Part shown: positions 49,234-62,680 of the stretch, piece after piece
Position numbering within the stretch: the stretch's first letter is position 1
Layout of the letters: each line of letters starts with the position of its first letter
Assembly: GCA_033063855.1 (NCBI GenBank)
Contig: CP093831.1
Location: forward strand, 27,466,001 to 27,530,000
DNA from: Smittia aterrima
Taxonomy: Eukaryota; Arthropoda; Insecta; Diptera; Chironomidae
Length of the DNA: 64,000 nt
Direction of reading: 5' to 3'
Made by a program: the position numbers and the translations under genes
The notes under the pieces: generated by a model
Database searches by the model: none
What the model was told of the DNA's origin: nothing
The model's input: only the letters and a program-made list of their open reading frames with translations

Positions 49234-49258
49234 TATCCTTTAAGCGAGACATCGACAT
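49226..49258 (-). promoter_or_regulatory. Upstream ORF overlapping the stonedA start codon
   Basis: A 10-codon ORF starts at ATG 49258-49256 (a second in-frame ATG is at 49252) and ends with TAA at 49228-49226, five to seven bases past the first base of the StonedA ATG. It lies directly after a pyrimidine-rich TTCTTCTTCTTTATAG tract that looks like a 5' UTR splice acceptor (AG at 49262-49261). Ribosomes that translate it would skip the StonedA start, which could affect the StonedA:StonedB ratio. Confidence 0.5.
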
Positions 49259-49260
49259 GT

Positions 49261-52200
49261 CTATAAAGAAGAAGAAGAAACGAAAAGAGAATTAATTTCA
49301 TTTTCCACGGAATAATATTTGAACTAGATATTACGAGCCAATGATAAAAAGAAAGCGATAAAAATCCTTTGTAACTCTCTCAATCGATAAAATATCCGTG
49401 AACGATGTTATGAGTGCGAAATCAGCTGATTGACTTCCAGTTGGAAAGACTCCAACACAAACCTAACTCTGAGGTAAATTATGTAAAGCTCGAGATTTGA
49501 CTAATGATACATGGAATATGGATTGGCTGTTACATAGACGAGTACGTCATTCAGTTTGAGGAAGATTACGAAATTAAAGAAAACAAAACTCGCTAATTTC
49601 ACTAAATTCTCATTCTAATGATTAAAATTTGAATTTGATAGAAACCTGCTCGTGCACTCCACAAAAAGATTTCTCCCTCAATCTTTTTTCTGAGCTCTCG
49701 AGGAAAAGCTTTTCAAGGAAATTTTTTCTCTCGTGAAATTTTTGCGTTAAATCAACGATTCGAACACGAATTTTACTTACGCCTCTTATAAGAATGATTC
49801 AGAAACGGTTTCGATTGTTTTATTCCGAGAATTTCGAGTTTTTTCTGCGAAAATTTGCAGAAAGATTCTCACGTAACTTCACTCCACGGAAAATTGAAAG
49901 CTTATTTGAAAAATCAATATCGTGGAAGTCGTTTCTTTCTTGGTAATGGACGATTTTCCAGAGAACTTTCCAGGGACGAGCACGAGGATTCGAGATGAGA
50001 TTTGATGAGGAAATTGTTGAGCTTTGAAGTTGAGGAAGAGTTTGAGTGATTTCTTGAGTTTTCTTTTTTTAAATAAAATTTTAAATTTTAGATTAAAAAA
50101 GTTTTTCATTCAATTTTCATGAAAATCACAAATTTATTCAAATCTTCCCCTTCCACAATTTCTCCTTCTTTCCATTCAACTCAACGCATGCGCGGAAATC
50201 ATTTTTGCTTTACATAGTTCGATGATTGGGGAAATTATGTGTCATCCTCGGTGATTGGGGAAAACTCCACGAGGTTTCACTTTCATCGATGACATCATCA
50301 AAGTTGTTTACAAAATTTCATTCAACAAATGAAAAAGTTTCAAGTTTCTGTTCTCTTCATACGAAGACAAAGTCGTGGGAAGTGAATTCATCAAATCTTT
50401 TATTCTGTCGTCGTCTTTCGTTCTTAACAAGCAATAAGTAAACAAAACTTTGATCATTACGCAACCTCCACTTGTTCCTACAAACAGCTCAATCTACTTC
50501 TCGCTCTCGTTAAATAAAATTACATTTCTCATAAATAATTTCATTAAAAAATGTTTTTATTTGCTTGAGAAAGAAACAATGATCAGACTTTAGGAGAAAG
50601 GTCGAAGAACTGGCCGCGGCCTCAAAAGATTCCAGAAGATATTTCGAGTAATCGCTCTTACAAAGTTGAAATCTCGGAATCGAGAAACAATTTTTGCTTC
50701 GTTTTCGGTCAAAACATAAATTTTAATTTATTGCAGAGCAAAGCTTGGAAATGTTTTAAAACAAACGTTAATTCGATTTGGTTTATTGCTGTTTGTGCTT
50801 TCAAAGAGCAAACTCAAACCCAAAATTGACTCAACAACGAAAGATAAATCAAACAAAACCAAAAGAGGGCTTAAGTGACCCCAGCAACATTCTCTCTGCG
50901 AATAAATAAATCTTCCAAGGTTCCCACATCGAAGAAAGAATTGGAGAAGATCGTGTTACCTTGCACATCCTCTCGATTGTAGGTAGCTCTAGATCGTCTA
51001 TCAAATAGCGAAGCAGGTTTGACAGTTTTATTTTCGTTGTGAGAATGCAAAACAGGATCAAACGAAGAAACTTCCCTCTCACATCAATCATCGAAAGAAA
51101 TTTTTGTGGGACGAACAATGGAAATGGAAAAAGGAGAAATTATTTGCTACTTTATCTGAAAGATCCTTTTTTGTTTGTGAGACGATTTGTTACACTTCTC
51201 TCTCTCTGCCCACCTGTCAGAAGTTCCCATCGATCGCAGTTAGAGCAAACTCACGGGATCATCGTCAATATGTTTCGATTTGAATTTCCTGAGAACCCTT
51301 TTCCCACACGAAACCTTCTCCAGAAGTTTTTGAAAGAGTCGTGCACAGGTAGAAAGGATTTGTCACAAAAGCGGATTTTTATGATGCAACTGAGAGGAAG
51401 ATTTCTTTACCTAATCCTTTGACGAGACTCTTTTTGCAATGTTTATTTTATCTTCGAGGATTATCATTAGTCGATGCCGCTTTTAATGACTAAACAACGA
51501 CATCTTGACAATGAAAGAAATTGTCAATTTATTGTTTTATGTGACAAATCCTTTTCCAGCTTTTTTCTGAAAGAGAATCGTTGCAATTGGTTTATTGGTC
51601 AATAAACTCATTTCGTCAACCTTTTCGGCAAAGTTTTCTTTTGTTTACCCTTTGACGATGATTCTCCTTTTCCTCGAACCCTTTTTGCAGCCTTGAAGTG
51701 AGAGCATCTTCAGTTGAAGAGTCTTCCAATCGATTTGACGACAAAGAAGGTTCACGAACTCAAAAAGTTTTTAATTACGGATTTGAATTAGAAAGAAAAA
51801 TGTTCGAACTGTTAAAAGTCATAAAATTAGAAGAAAACAATTAACAAAATCTTTTCGAATTGATGGGAATTTTTTTAATGAATGTTCGATCATTGTTTAA
51901 TGAAAAAATCAAGTGGAATTACTGGAGAGACAGTTGAAGTTATTGTGGCTTAAGACTTCTCAAGTTTCTGACGTAACTTTTCTTCTAATTCAAAAGCAGA
52001 AACCAGCTTGACGACAGTTCTTGAACTTTCTTCTTGAAATCTCCCTCGCCCAGCATGAAGACTTAAAAAGAAAAGAGATTTCCAACTGCGGAAGAGATGG
52101 GGAATGTTACATTGTTGACAAAACTGGAAAGTTGGCTCTAAACATTGCATAAACTCAACGAAGACGAGATCAGGTCTCAAGAATTTCTAGGTGAAGGAAA

Positions 52201-55200
52201 AGAATAAAATAAGAAATCTTATTAAGACAATTTTTATTGTGTAAGATTGCTAATCGCACTTGTCCAGTGACGGCAACAAGAAACTTCATTTGATCATCGT
52301 CAGCAACGCCCTTGGCTAACATCAGAAGCCTGTTCCGACCATTTCTCTCAAGAGAAAGAGAAAGATTCTTGTTTAATTCAAAACTATTCTTCGAACAATA
52401 ATTTCCTTTCTTAATAATATTGCTGGAACTTTCTGAAGGGATTTTTCTGCGAAGGAGAAAGATTTTCTCAATCTCTCGTCTCTTGAGAGTTTAAAAGTTC
52501 CTTCGGATAAAAATCCCTTCACTCATTTCGTTCCGAAACTCCTAAAACTTTTTCTTCCACTTCTTTCTCACTTCCACAGCCTCTCCGAAGACTTTTTTGC
52601 GTTCTTGTTGCGTTCTTTTGGTTTCTGTTTTTGCTCGACGCCGAACAACCGTTAACTTTCTTCCATTTCTTTCCTCAACGAAGAGCGCCCAGTGAATGTG
52701 TATAATTTTAAAGTTATTTACTTGCTTTTTTCACATATCATGAATTTTTATGGCTGCTTCGCTTTATTATTAGTTTTTCTCGGTTCTCTCGATCGTTTCC
52801 GAGTCAGAACAGTGGTTGCTCGTGTGAGGAAAATTATCTAATCGCTTTGTTGTGTAGCTTAGATTCTATTCGATTTTTTTTTGGCTCGAGCAAAATTGCG
52901 CAAACCTAAAAAGCGTTCTTAATAATTTTTCGTTGCGATGGTGCGGCCAATTTCCGTCGACACAGTGAAAAAAGCGACGCTTAATTGGATTCGTCAGACG
53001 CCATAAATTGATTTGCTTCAATAATTGCTCCAATGATTGTCTCACGAAGTCTCATTCAACAAGCACGGCATGTTTTTTGTTCTTCATTGTCAGCTGGAAT
53101 GAAATTATGATAAGAAGCCGATCAAACTTGACGTGAACGTGAGGCGAGCGAAATAAAAAATGAGAATGACGAAATGAATTAAAATTTTTTACTTCGATTT
53201 CTTGGATTTGAGTTTTTTGAAGAAAAAGAAATTCTGGATCTTAACGATCTTGTTGTTGATCCTTTCACAAGTTGAAGCTTCTCCAACCTGAAAATAAAAA
53301 TTTAATTTGTGCAACGGACTTTTATGTTTATTTCCCCGTTAATGTCACGACTTGTCATAGAAATATTCTCAATTGAAAGCTCATGATATCAAAATCATTT
53401 CTCTACAAGGAATTTGCATCTTTCTGTCAAAATTAAATCAAGAACTTCTCATCAATCAATCGAAGCTTCTGTCAACACATTTAATGAAAATATCAGAGAC
53501 ATTAAATCGCAAATTAAATCCAAATCCGTTGAAGGTGAGATCGATGTGAATGAAACCTGGACGCGTGACTTCAACTCTCAAGTTTGCGCATGCCCAATCA
53601 ATGTCTCAACTGAGAGCAGTTCGAGTTGAACAAGAAAGAGGATGGGACGCGTGTGATCAACAATTTAAATGCATCGATCGACGGAAAATTGTCACTCAAT
53701 GTCACAGCCACCCAAGGCGTTCGCCTCTCAAATCATATTTCGAGAGCTTGGGGAATTATTCATTTTGAGTGTGTTTGAAAACAGTTTTTAAATGTTAGCG
53801 ACCAGAGTGAAGGCTAAGAACTCGACGATTGTGTTTACTTTTATTTCATCAAACATTTGCTTCAACTTTGCATGTTTGATTAACTGATTCACTTATCCTC
53901 AAACGTCCTGACGTGCGAATCATTAAACTACGACCTCATGTGAATTAATGAAGAGCGTCATTGCATTAGAAAAGAATTTGTTAAAGATTAATGATCAGCT
54001 CGTGACGAATTTTTACTTAAACATTAATTTCGCGGTCTCCGCTCGATCCAAAACAATCAATCACGTTCTGAGTTTGCAATTTAAATGATAAAGGAATCTT
54101 TCCCGCCGCCGATCTATTTTGAAATTGAGATCGCACGGGTGACGAAAGAAAAGTGAAATTTACATAAACTTTCTTGAAATTCTGTTTTCGTCGAATTTGC
54201 ACTTCTACGTCTTTTCTCAACCGTCAACAAAGCCAAGTTTAAAGTTCTGTTTCAAGGGCAAATCGAGTTGTGACACTTTCATTCTAACGTGGAAACTCTT
54301 ATCAATTCATTCTCATAAATTTCCATTCGACAAATTTAAATTCCGTTCGAGAAATTCTTTTCCGTCTCTGAATATTTTAATATTTCTCCAGATCTCACAA
54401 GCAGAGAGCTTAACACTTGCAGCTCAATTCCCGGACAACACAGAAGAAGCGAAGTCAGCTTAACATTAAAATTTAATTAGTGAAAAAGCCGCGCGCAATT
54501 AAAAAGTGATTTCTTAATGAATTGAAGTCGAGATTCCCGAAAATAAAGTCGGCAACTGAGATTACTGTTAATGAATGCGTGCTCTTGCTCTTAAAGCTTT
54601 TTATTCCCCTCCTTCTGCATACGTGAATGAATTATTAAAACTTCAATTAGGTTTCTTCAAAACTAAGGCAAAATTTATTTTATAAATATTTCCATTCTTC
54701 TCCATTATGCGCTGACGTTTGGTTCACTGCTCATCTGTAATTAAAGCGAATTAATAAATGGTTCAATTTATTCTCGGCTTATAGGAATTGAAATGGTAAA
54801 TCTCCCGGTCAACGAACTTGGATTTGCTGATGAATCTTTATTGATTCTTTTTGTGTTTCTAATTTCGTGTAAATTGATTCGTCAATTGGCGCTTCGTTGG
54901 AGAACTTTACGCGAGAGCGCGGGGAAATATAAAAGAAATTATTCGAGAATGCTTTGAATTGTAGCGGAAATCTGAAGAGAAACATTGATTTGTTACGTCT
55001 GTTTAGTTCTCCCAAAAATGTTTTTCGTAATTGTAGGAGTCCATGACACGTGAGCAAGATGAAACCGGAATTTCTTAACAAACTTGTTGCATATCTAATT
55101 TAAAATAATTGTGAAGTTTGCATCTGAAGATTAAACTTTGACACGAGTTGTTGAAGGAAATAAGGAGAAAAGTTGAATCCAATGGAATTGGGGAGAAGCA

Positions 55201-55983
55201 GAAGAAACTGAAAACTTGATGCCTGTTTTAAAAATTTCGATTGCGCCTGAAAGTTATTCAGAGATTTTGTTTAAAAAGTTATGCAACGTGCAAAACAAAA
55301 TCTGAACGTTTTCATGAAAATAAAACCGAGAAACTGAAAAAGAATTTAAAATGAATTTACAGGTCGTTTATATTAGCAATTAGGTTCTCACTCGCTATTG
55401 GTTTTAATTTTTATTGAACTATCTCAGGAATGAGAATATTCTTAACTCCATCAGGATTTAAATAAAAGAAGGTCGCAGTGATGACTGAGAATCAATTCAC
55501 TTATGTACGAAAAAATCATGAACACAACAGCTAATTCCGGTTGCTGAAATTTTCTTTCCAATGTCAAGTGAAAATTTTTGCAAACTTTAAAAGAAAATTT
55601 ACCCCAATTAGACAGAGAGAGATAGTAGAACTTGACTATGCTTCTTTCGGAGATTGCCGAATCATATATTCAATGTCGACGAAAAATTATGAAGGATGAA
55701 AATAAAAGCCCAAATTATTCGAATTCGAGTTCTTCTACAAGCTTCCTGCTTTTTCATCATTTCGACCACCTTGTGTGAATTATAGACTAAAGCTACGTCT
55801 TTCCTATCATCCGCTATGTAAGCACTAAGATGCCACGAATTGAACATCAGTTGTCTCACAGCTTAATGAAGTGTTAAATAAAATTGGCTAATACCTGAGT
55901 TCTGTCCAAAGTTTCATTGATGATCACAGAAGTCCGATAATGAATTGCTTCAATCTCTAGAACGTAGATTCTTCTACAATCAA
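49261..55983. other. Intergenic region upstream of stoned
   Basis: This holds the promoter and probable 5' UTR intron of stoned at its left end. Farther on I see only short open frames. Some look coding-like by composition (53414-53770 plus, 53190-53288 minus, 51954-52380 minus), but none is supported by a known domain or a duplicate. No RNA gene or mobile element was recognised. Confidence 0.45.
53414..53768 (+). pseudogene. Possible degraded coding fragment
   Basis: One frame from about 53414 reads through SVEGEIDVNETWTRDFNSQ and stops at 53629. Another frame, open from about 53608 to the TGA at 53766-53768, reads on with NLNASIDGKLSLNVTATQG, a pattern of alternating polar and hydrophobic residues like beta strands. 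The change of frame in a stretch where both are open suggests a broken exon. I do not recognise the family. Chance open frames are common in this AT-rich DNA, so this is weak. Confidence 0.25.
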
Positions 55984-57530
55984 AGCTTCGCATTCAAAAC
56001 GAAACGCGTTACATTGGAACGTCTCGTAATGTTAAAGCCAAAAGAAAAGTCGGGTCAAAAATAATATTCCGTGCTATCAACACTAGTATATTATTGAAAA
56101 AATAAATTTTATTTAATATTTTATTATTATATAATATTTAAAGATTTACATGATGTATTATATTATTTTTGTGTTTTATTTGGAATACACTTGCTGTTCG
56201 TCCCTAATGTTGAGCAATTCAAATATGACTAGCGAGGTATTGATAACATTTTCACTGAAAATTATTCAGTCAGGGAAATTTAAATTGCTCTGGGAAGCTC
56301 GTCGTCGAGACTATTAATTGAAGTCGAAGTCCAGAGCGATTGAAAAGTTTGTGGAGTTCTCCTTGTGTTTCCCCCTTTTATTAGTAATCACTGATTACTT
56401 CAAACATTGCACGCTAATGGACCAAAAAATTAGCAATCACGTTCTTTCTGACGTCATGAGAGATTTAGTCACTTGCAAAGCGCAAGACCAGCTACGTAGT
56501 AAGTAAGTAGGAATTGAACAAACTGAATTAATGAGATAAGACCTCTCGTTTATCCTCTTTGCATTAAGAACGAAACGCGATAGAGTCGGAAGTTTCGTGA
56601 TGAAAAAGAACACTTAAATGAAGAAAATCCTGCTGGTCCACAAGAAATATCGGATCAAACACAATCAGTGATGCCGAAAAACGCAATGATTCGATTGCCA
56701 AGTGATTTCGACGCCCCAAATCTTCGGCAGAAGGTGAAAATTGAAGAAATTAGTCCACATCTGGAAGATGAAAAAAATCTGGAAGATCATACCGTTCCAC
56801 AAGAAACCTCGGGTCAAAACCAATCGGAAGCAAAAGAAAGCAGTTCAGACGATTGTATCGACACAACTGCACCGATCCCAAAGGTCGATCTGACGAATTC
56901 TCCTCCAGTACGACGAATAACTACGCGAGCTTCTCAAAAGCAAACCAATGCATCCATAAAAGAAAATTTCGATTTATCAATTATTAGGAGAAGAAATCAA
57001 AATGAGAATAGGACGTCATGAGAGATTTAGTCACTTGTAAAGCGCAAGACTAGCTACGTAGTAAGCAGGAATTGAACAAACTGAATTGATGAGTTAAAAC
57101 CTCTCTTTTAAACCCTTTGCATTAAGAACGAAACGCGATTGAATCGAAAGTTTCGCGATGTCTCAGCTGAAAGAAAAGTCGGGTCAAAAATTTTATTATA
57201 TTATATTACACTATATTACACTAGTATATTATTTAACAAATAAATTTTATTTAATATTTTATTATTGTATAATATTAAACGATTTATATGATGTAGATTT
57301 TTTTTAATTTGCTGTTATATTTGGAACACTCTTGCTGTTCATCCCTAATGTTGAGCATTTTTAGCAAGGTGAGTTGCTCCGGGAAGCTCGTCGTCGAGAC
57401 TTTTTATCGAAATTGAAATTTCATACTTTTTCGACTCATCTCCAGAATAACACGAAAGAACTAACAAGGTTGCTGCTGTCAGAGCGATTTATAAGTTTGT
57501 GGAGTTTTCCTTGTATTTTCTATTAGATAT
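55984..57530. repeat. Local duplicated repeat (blocks B and A, two to three copies)
   Basis: Block B (about 150 nt, starting ACGTCATGAGAGATTTAGTC) occurs at 56451-56605 and 57013-57160, with a third partial copy at 55984-56035. Block A (about 350 nt, from AAAGAAAAGTCGGGTC through an AT-rich part to GAAGCTCGTCGTCGAGAC and beyond) occurs at 56040-56390 and 57169-57530. The order is (B)A-B-X-B-A, so the unit is B followed by A, with segment X (56606-57012) inserted after the middle B. No terminal inverted repeats or transposase were seen. It is a local tandem duplication or an unknown element. Confidence 0.65.
56584..57021 (+). CDS. Unrecognised acidic, lysine-rich open frame between repeats
   Basis: An open stretch of 145 codons lies between the two B blocks and ends at their border (ACG TCA TGA). 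It contains a short internal similarity (GPQEISDQTQS against VPQETSGQNQS) and a basic end (PPVRRITTRASQKQ). If translated from the first ATG at 56671 it gives 116 residues. There is no domain I recognise. It may be an exon of a decayed gene captured by the duplication, or a chance frame. Confidence 0.3.
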   Translation, partial: SRKFRDEKEHLNEENPAGPQEISDQTQSVMPKNAMIRLPSDFDAPNLRQKVKIEEISPHLEDEKNLEDHTVPQETSGQNQSEAKESSSDDCIDTTAPIPKVDLTNSPPVRRITTRASQKQTNASIKENFDLSIIRRRNQNENRTS

Positions 57531-60500
57531 AGAGCCGACAAAAATTAAAGAAGAATAATTTATAATTGAAGCTTATTTAAATGTTCGGTGTTGAGATAAA
57601 CGTATGTTGGAGATTATCAGACTCACTTGAAGAAGTTTTCATGCGAAACATGTGATTTGACTTTTTTTGAATGTGATTTATTATTTGAACAGGAAATTAC
57701 TTAGAAAAGGAAACGGAAATAGTGTCTCAGACATTAACGTTCGTCTTCGCGATTATTTATTGACATCAAATTTATTCACCGATCTCAAAATTTCCCTGCA
57801 CATTTATGACATTTCATACTTTTCCGATTTCTTTCCTGAATCAATTTGAAACTTACAACAAAATCATTTGATCGATCGCATAAAGCAAACTTGTTGTTGT
57901 CGTTAACACAGCATAAATAATTCTTTTCCATTCATACATTCACGACACAAATATTTTAACACTCGGGCTACATTGAAATTGATTTATAATGTTTTGAAAA
58001 TGAATCACGAAAGAAACTCATTTTTAATGATCTTTTGCGATAATGCAGGAATTTGTGACATAACTTCATTGAGGCACACTTCGAACTGTGTCAGCTCAAT
58101 CGATGGAGAGGAATTCAAAGTTACTAAAGAAATTATGAGACAATGAGATGAGGAAAACTATAAAATGCGATTGAAACTCTTTTTTTACGAGAGCGACATG
58201 AGCAAATATGAGATTTATGGAATGAAAGCCATAAACAGGATAAGAGCTCACTGCAACATTAAATTGAATATTGACCTGTTGTCAAAGATCTCTCCGCATC
58301 CATCAAATTGACTCTGTCTACTTCAAAGGCATTAAGATATCGCTTGCGCTTTCCACTTCCAAGAGACAACACCGAACAATGATTAATCGAGTTTTTACGA
58401 GTACTATTGACACTGAGTGTCTTGAAAACACTTTTCTAACGTTCGTTGCATCAGCGTCCAATGATTTATTAAACACATTCATCCACGGAAACATTCGAGA
58501 TAATTATCACGATTGAGAGCTTTTTATCCTGGGCGTCCAGCTAAGCGTCGTTAAAGATACAACTCCAATTGTTAATTAACTCGAGCGTATGCTTTTCACT
58601 CGAACTCTAATTAGTGTTTACACATAACTTTTCACTGTGAGAATGGTCATTAAGACAGAGAAGTGGTTCAATCATGTAAATGTAATGAAATTCGACTCCG
58701 ACAAGTGCAAGATGCAAATGTTTTTACTTTTAAGGAATGATTTTGAAATGCGCAACATCTGAGACGTCCAACGGAAATTTATATTTTCTTATAAAAACAG
58801 TTTTAGCTCTGCACGGATGCTGTGAAGTCTCCCCATGATTAAAATCAATTTGAATCGCTGCAGTTCAGTTAAGTTACATAAAATATTCATGTTCATGACA
58901 AATCTCTGCGCTGCACTTTGCAGTGATCCAATTTATCTGATATAATTCAAATAAAACTAATTAATTCAAGACTTGCTTCGGTAAATATTTAACCAGAAAT
59001 TCCTGACGCGGATTTTTGTGGCAAATTGAATTTCTCAAGTTTTTAAAAATATTTTGCCATTAAATATCTTCACAGTAAACGTGTAGTAATAATAACGTTG
59101 GAGAGACAAGTTTAGTGGGAACATTCAAATGCAATTTCATTTGCATGTTCGTCATTAAGTGAAAGAACAATTAGATTCGAGCTCGAAGTTGCTGGAGGGT
59201 CTTTTCTACTGTTGGGAGTCACCTGACTTCCCACACGAACAAAACTCAATATTCCGATTGAACTGGGAAAGCTTCCTTCAACTTCTGTTTTACTTTTTGC
59301 AGCGAACAAGTGGCGCATAAAAGTCATTAACCAGTTTCTTTCATACAAAAACAAACCGAGTCCATATGCGATCGCAAGCAAATGTTTCAATTATGAAATT
59401 GGAATTTATTGTGTCTTCGAGCAGCGTTTGACAAAAACAAATTGTGTTTGAATTGAGAGTGAGGTGAGAATGAAGGAGTGCATCGTGAAATATAAATTGC
59501 ATCGTCAAGGAATGAAGCGAGCGAGCGACGTCTTGAATTTGCAATTCAAATGACGATCACGCTTCATTGTTGTGCCAAAGGTTTCGTGGTTGCGATTCGA
59601 CCTTACACCTTTCGAAATGGAATCTTTCAGGTTCTTCTCGTCGTTCCTGTTTCTTCTAAATTCATCAAGTTCGAGTCAACATTTCGATGACATCGCTTTT
59701 CGGTTTTTCTTTTGTAAAAAGCATGAAAGTAGATTTATGAACTGTTCCGAAGAAACTAGAGCAATTGTTACGCCACTCGTCGAGTAATTTCGGCTCATTG
59801 AAAATTTAAATCACGATCGACAGTTTTTGCGAAGTCTTAAAAACTTTTTCTTTTAAACGCGGCAAGAGAGACTCAGAGTAACCAGCACCGCTTGTATCAT
59901 TACGAGCGATTTGAAGTGCACTCGATGACTTTTTATGATATTTACTCGGCCAGGAAAATTTATTTAACTCTCGGACGTTACGATTCAATTATGCTGGCGG
60001 GCGAAAGTTGCTCGACTTACTTGAAATGCTCTCGCAAGTTCAATGAGAAAGGTAAACAGTTTTTTTGTTCGCTGCCGACATAATTAAGCAACTTGAGGAC
60101 AGCAGAACTTCCACCGCAATATCTCACGACTTTAATTAAACAATCTCAAATAGAAAGTCAATATTCGGTCTCGTAATATTGCGACCCTTCGAGTTAACGT
60201 TCAATAAACATGCAAATCGTTTAATTAATTTTTCTATTTTAATTAAAGATAACTCTCGAGTTCGTTCTTTGTTAATTGGACTGTCGAGCCACCTGGATTT
60301 CTTGATTAAATTAAATGTTTATGTAATGTCTTGACCAGCGCTATAAATTTCAATTTCTTGACCATTTCTCTTCGCGTCGATGCCTAATTAGTAAAGAAAA
60401 TGTTGCTTTTCACTTCAAGTGAGTGCTGATGGCTAATGAATGTATCTCGGACCATTAAGGCATCAATTAGCGAGACAGAAATCAATTATTTTAGGATCAA

Positions 60501-62680
60501 AACGTTTTGACTGCGTTGACATCGCCACTTTACACGCGTTTCGCGACAATCCGAGTTCTGTGACGAGCTAATGGCAGTAGATGAAGTGATTGACGAGAAA
60601 CTGCTCTGGTCGCCAGCGCTGAGCTTGAGGCAACTTATCAAACATTAACTGAAAGCGACTACAAGTGCTTATTAGCATGTAAAAACATTTTTTTTTCGCC
60701 GCAAATATCGAGGAAGTCTATTAAGGTGGTTTCGATTTCAATATACGCTGCAAGTTATCAACGTCTCGTGTCGTAAGAAGAAAGCAATTGCAAGGTGGAA
60801 TAAACACGTCAGCCACTTATCAATAGCACACTTCTTGCATACGAACAAAGCTCTTGAGAGTTTGACTTCGTTGTGCAACGGCGTCGCGACAAGCAGAACG
60901 AACGAGCGTTGACAATATGTTCGCCAATAACTTTCGAGTAATTTTAGATTAATGCTTCGAGCAAGTCATGTCAATTCCACTTCCTACTTGAGCTTCTGAA
61001 TTTTATTTTCCATCTTCAGGAAATCATTGTTCATTCAGGCGAGACTCGTGTCTCATCATTTATTCCACGAAAGATGAAGAAGAAATTGAGTTTTCATCTC
61101 TTCGCTTGGAGGCGCGAATTCAATTACGAAGAAAATTTGTTTGCGTAAGAGATGAAGTGTTTACTCGAGGCAATGAGACTCGACCACCTTCACAGACTTC
61201 CCATGATATCATAAAAGATGATTTAAAGGTGTAACGCAGCGAATGAATTCGACGATTAATCATTTCCTTTCGTCGGTCGCAACGAGTGGTCTTATCACGT
61301 CGAAATGATAATCATTTTTAATGTCTCTTGTTTCTCGTTTAAACACAAATGAAAATTCAATGCATTTAGGTCATGCGCGAATCTCGTAAATCAATTCAAC
61401 TCTCCAAACAAACAATGTTGCTTAATGAGAAAAATCTTCATTGTCTCTTAGTCAAAGTTCTGGTTGAGAAGAATTGCGAAATTCAGTTTGAGTCTGAGGT
61501 GAAGGGAGTTGTTCGTAAGCTACGTACAGAAAGTTTGTAGACCCCCCAACAAACTCCTCAAGATTTCAAATGAATTTTAATGTTAGCAACACTCCAACAG
61601 GTTCAAGCAAGTCTCTAGACATCTACGTAGCTTCTGAACGACTCCAAAAAGAAGGTGCCACAAACTGAAATAGTTTTTGCATTCTGTGACGGCTTATTAA
61701 TGTTTCTCTCAATTCAATAAGAACGCAACAAATGTCCATTAACATTTCAAATGAAATTTCGCAAGTTCCACATTTAAAAAACGGTTAATGAACGTCGCTA
61801 AGAATGAGTCATTCCCACTGAGATTCCATAGAGAAAACCGAATGACTAAGCCCAAGAAAAATTCCTTCAAAACGATACAAACCTCTAACCTCACCTCACC
61901 TGCATTTCTAAGGCAAATTAAATTGCTACCGAAGGTCAACTGTTCATAAATGCAATCATTAAACTTGTTGAAAGCTCTATTTGTTAAGAGTCTTGCGTAT
62001 TGCACTGTAGGAGCTCAAACGAAGCTGTTGCTTTGAGAAATTATAGGTTTCGATTTAGACACTACGAAGAGAAGGTTTATGAGTTTATTAATCAAGTCGT
62101 AGTGTGACAGGGACAGCAATCACTTAATTATCTTTGAGCTTTTAATTTTACTTGAAAGAATAATTATGAAGACCTCTCTCTCGTGTAACGATGAGTGATT
62201 TTATGGCAAGCAATCAACTTCGAGATGGGGAAGATACAATCTCGTTCCTCGCTTTTCCCATAATTGCCTTTCGATTGAATTAAAGCTCTTTTGTCCAATC
62301 TGCGGAGCTGGAGGATGTTGCTCGTCGCGAAATTCATGAAAATTAACGTTCATGATGACATTTTGATTATTCTACTTTTTCTCTCGACTTCGTGTTTAAA
62401 TGAAGTTATCAAAGTTGATCAGCCTTCATTGCAGCTCCCCATTGTTGTTTTCAATAAACGGTCGCGATGATGTCGAAAGATTGTAATACGCGAGTCATTA
62501 GCGAAAGAAATGAATGATGAAACATTTCATAAATCAGCTTGTCGAACTTTGCATCCTGTCGTAATTTTCATGGAATCAAGCCAAGCAAACGACAACAATG
62601 AAAGTTTTGTATCGACTTTAATGAGTTATTGTGGGGTTTAATCGGGATTTGAGAGCACGAATCAGATCGAGGAACCGAGC
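57531..62680. other. Intergenic, no supported gene
   Basis: This is AT-rich DNA with short open frames only (longest under 95 codons) and none with a recognisable motif. I saw no clear RNA gene or repeat beyond short A/T runs. Confidence 0.5.

Noticed and set aside
51954..52380. Minus-strand coding-like stretches (one ending ELEEKLRQKLEKS)
   Set aside because: Another frame in the same place looks equally plausible, the donor would be weak (GTGCGA), and no family is recognised.
53190..53288. Minus-strand exon-like piece after TTTTATTTTCAG, ending KKLKSKKSK
   Set aside because: There is a good acceptor but no partner exon in matching phase that I could find; lysine-rich frames are common here by composition.
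54374..54463. Exon-like piece after TTTCTCCAG ending TEEAKSA
   Set aside because: It is too short and has no upstream partner exon or homologue.
58271..58516. 81-codon plus-strand frame
   Set aside because: It does not begin with ATG, has no recognisable motif and lies alone in intergenic DNA.
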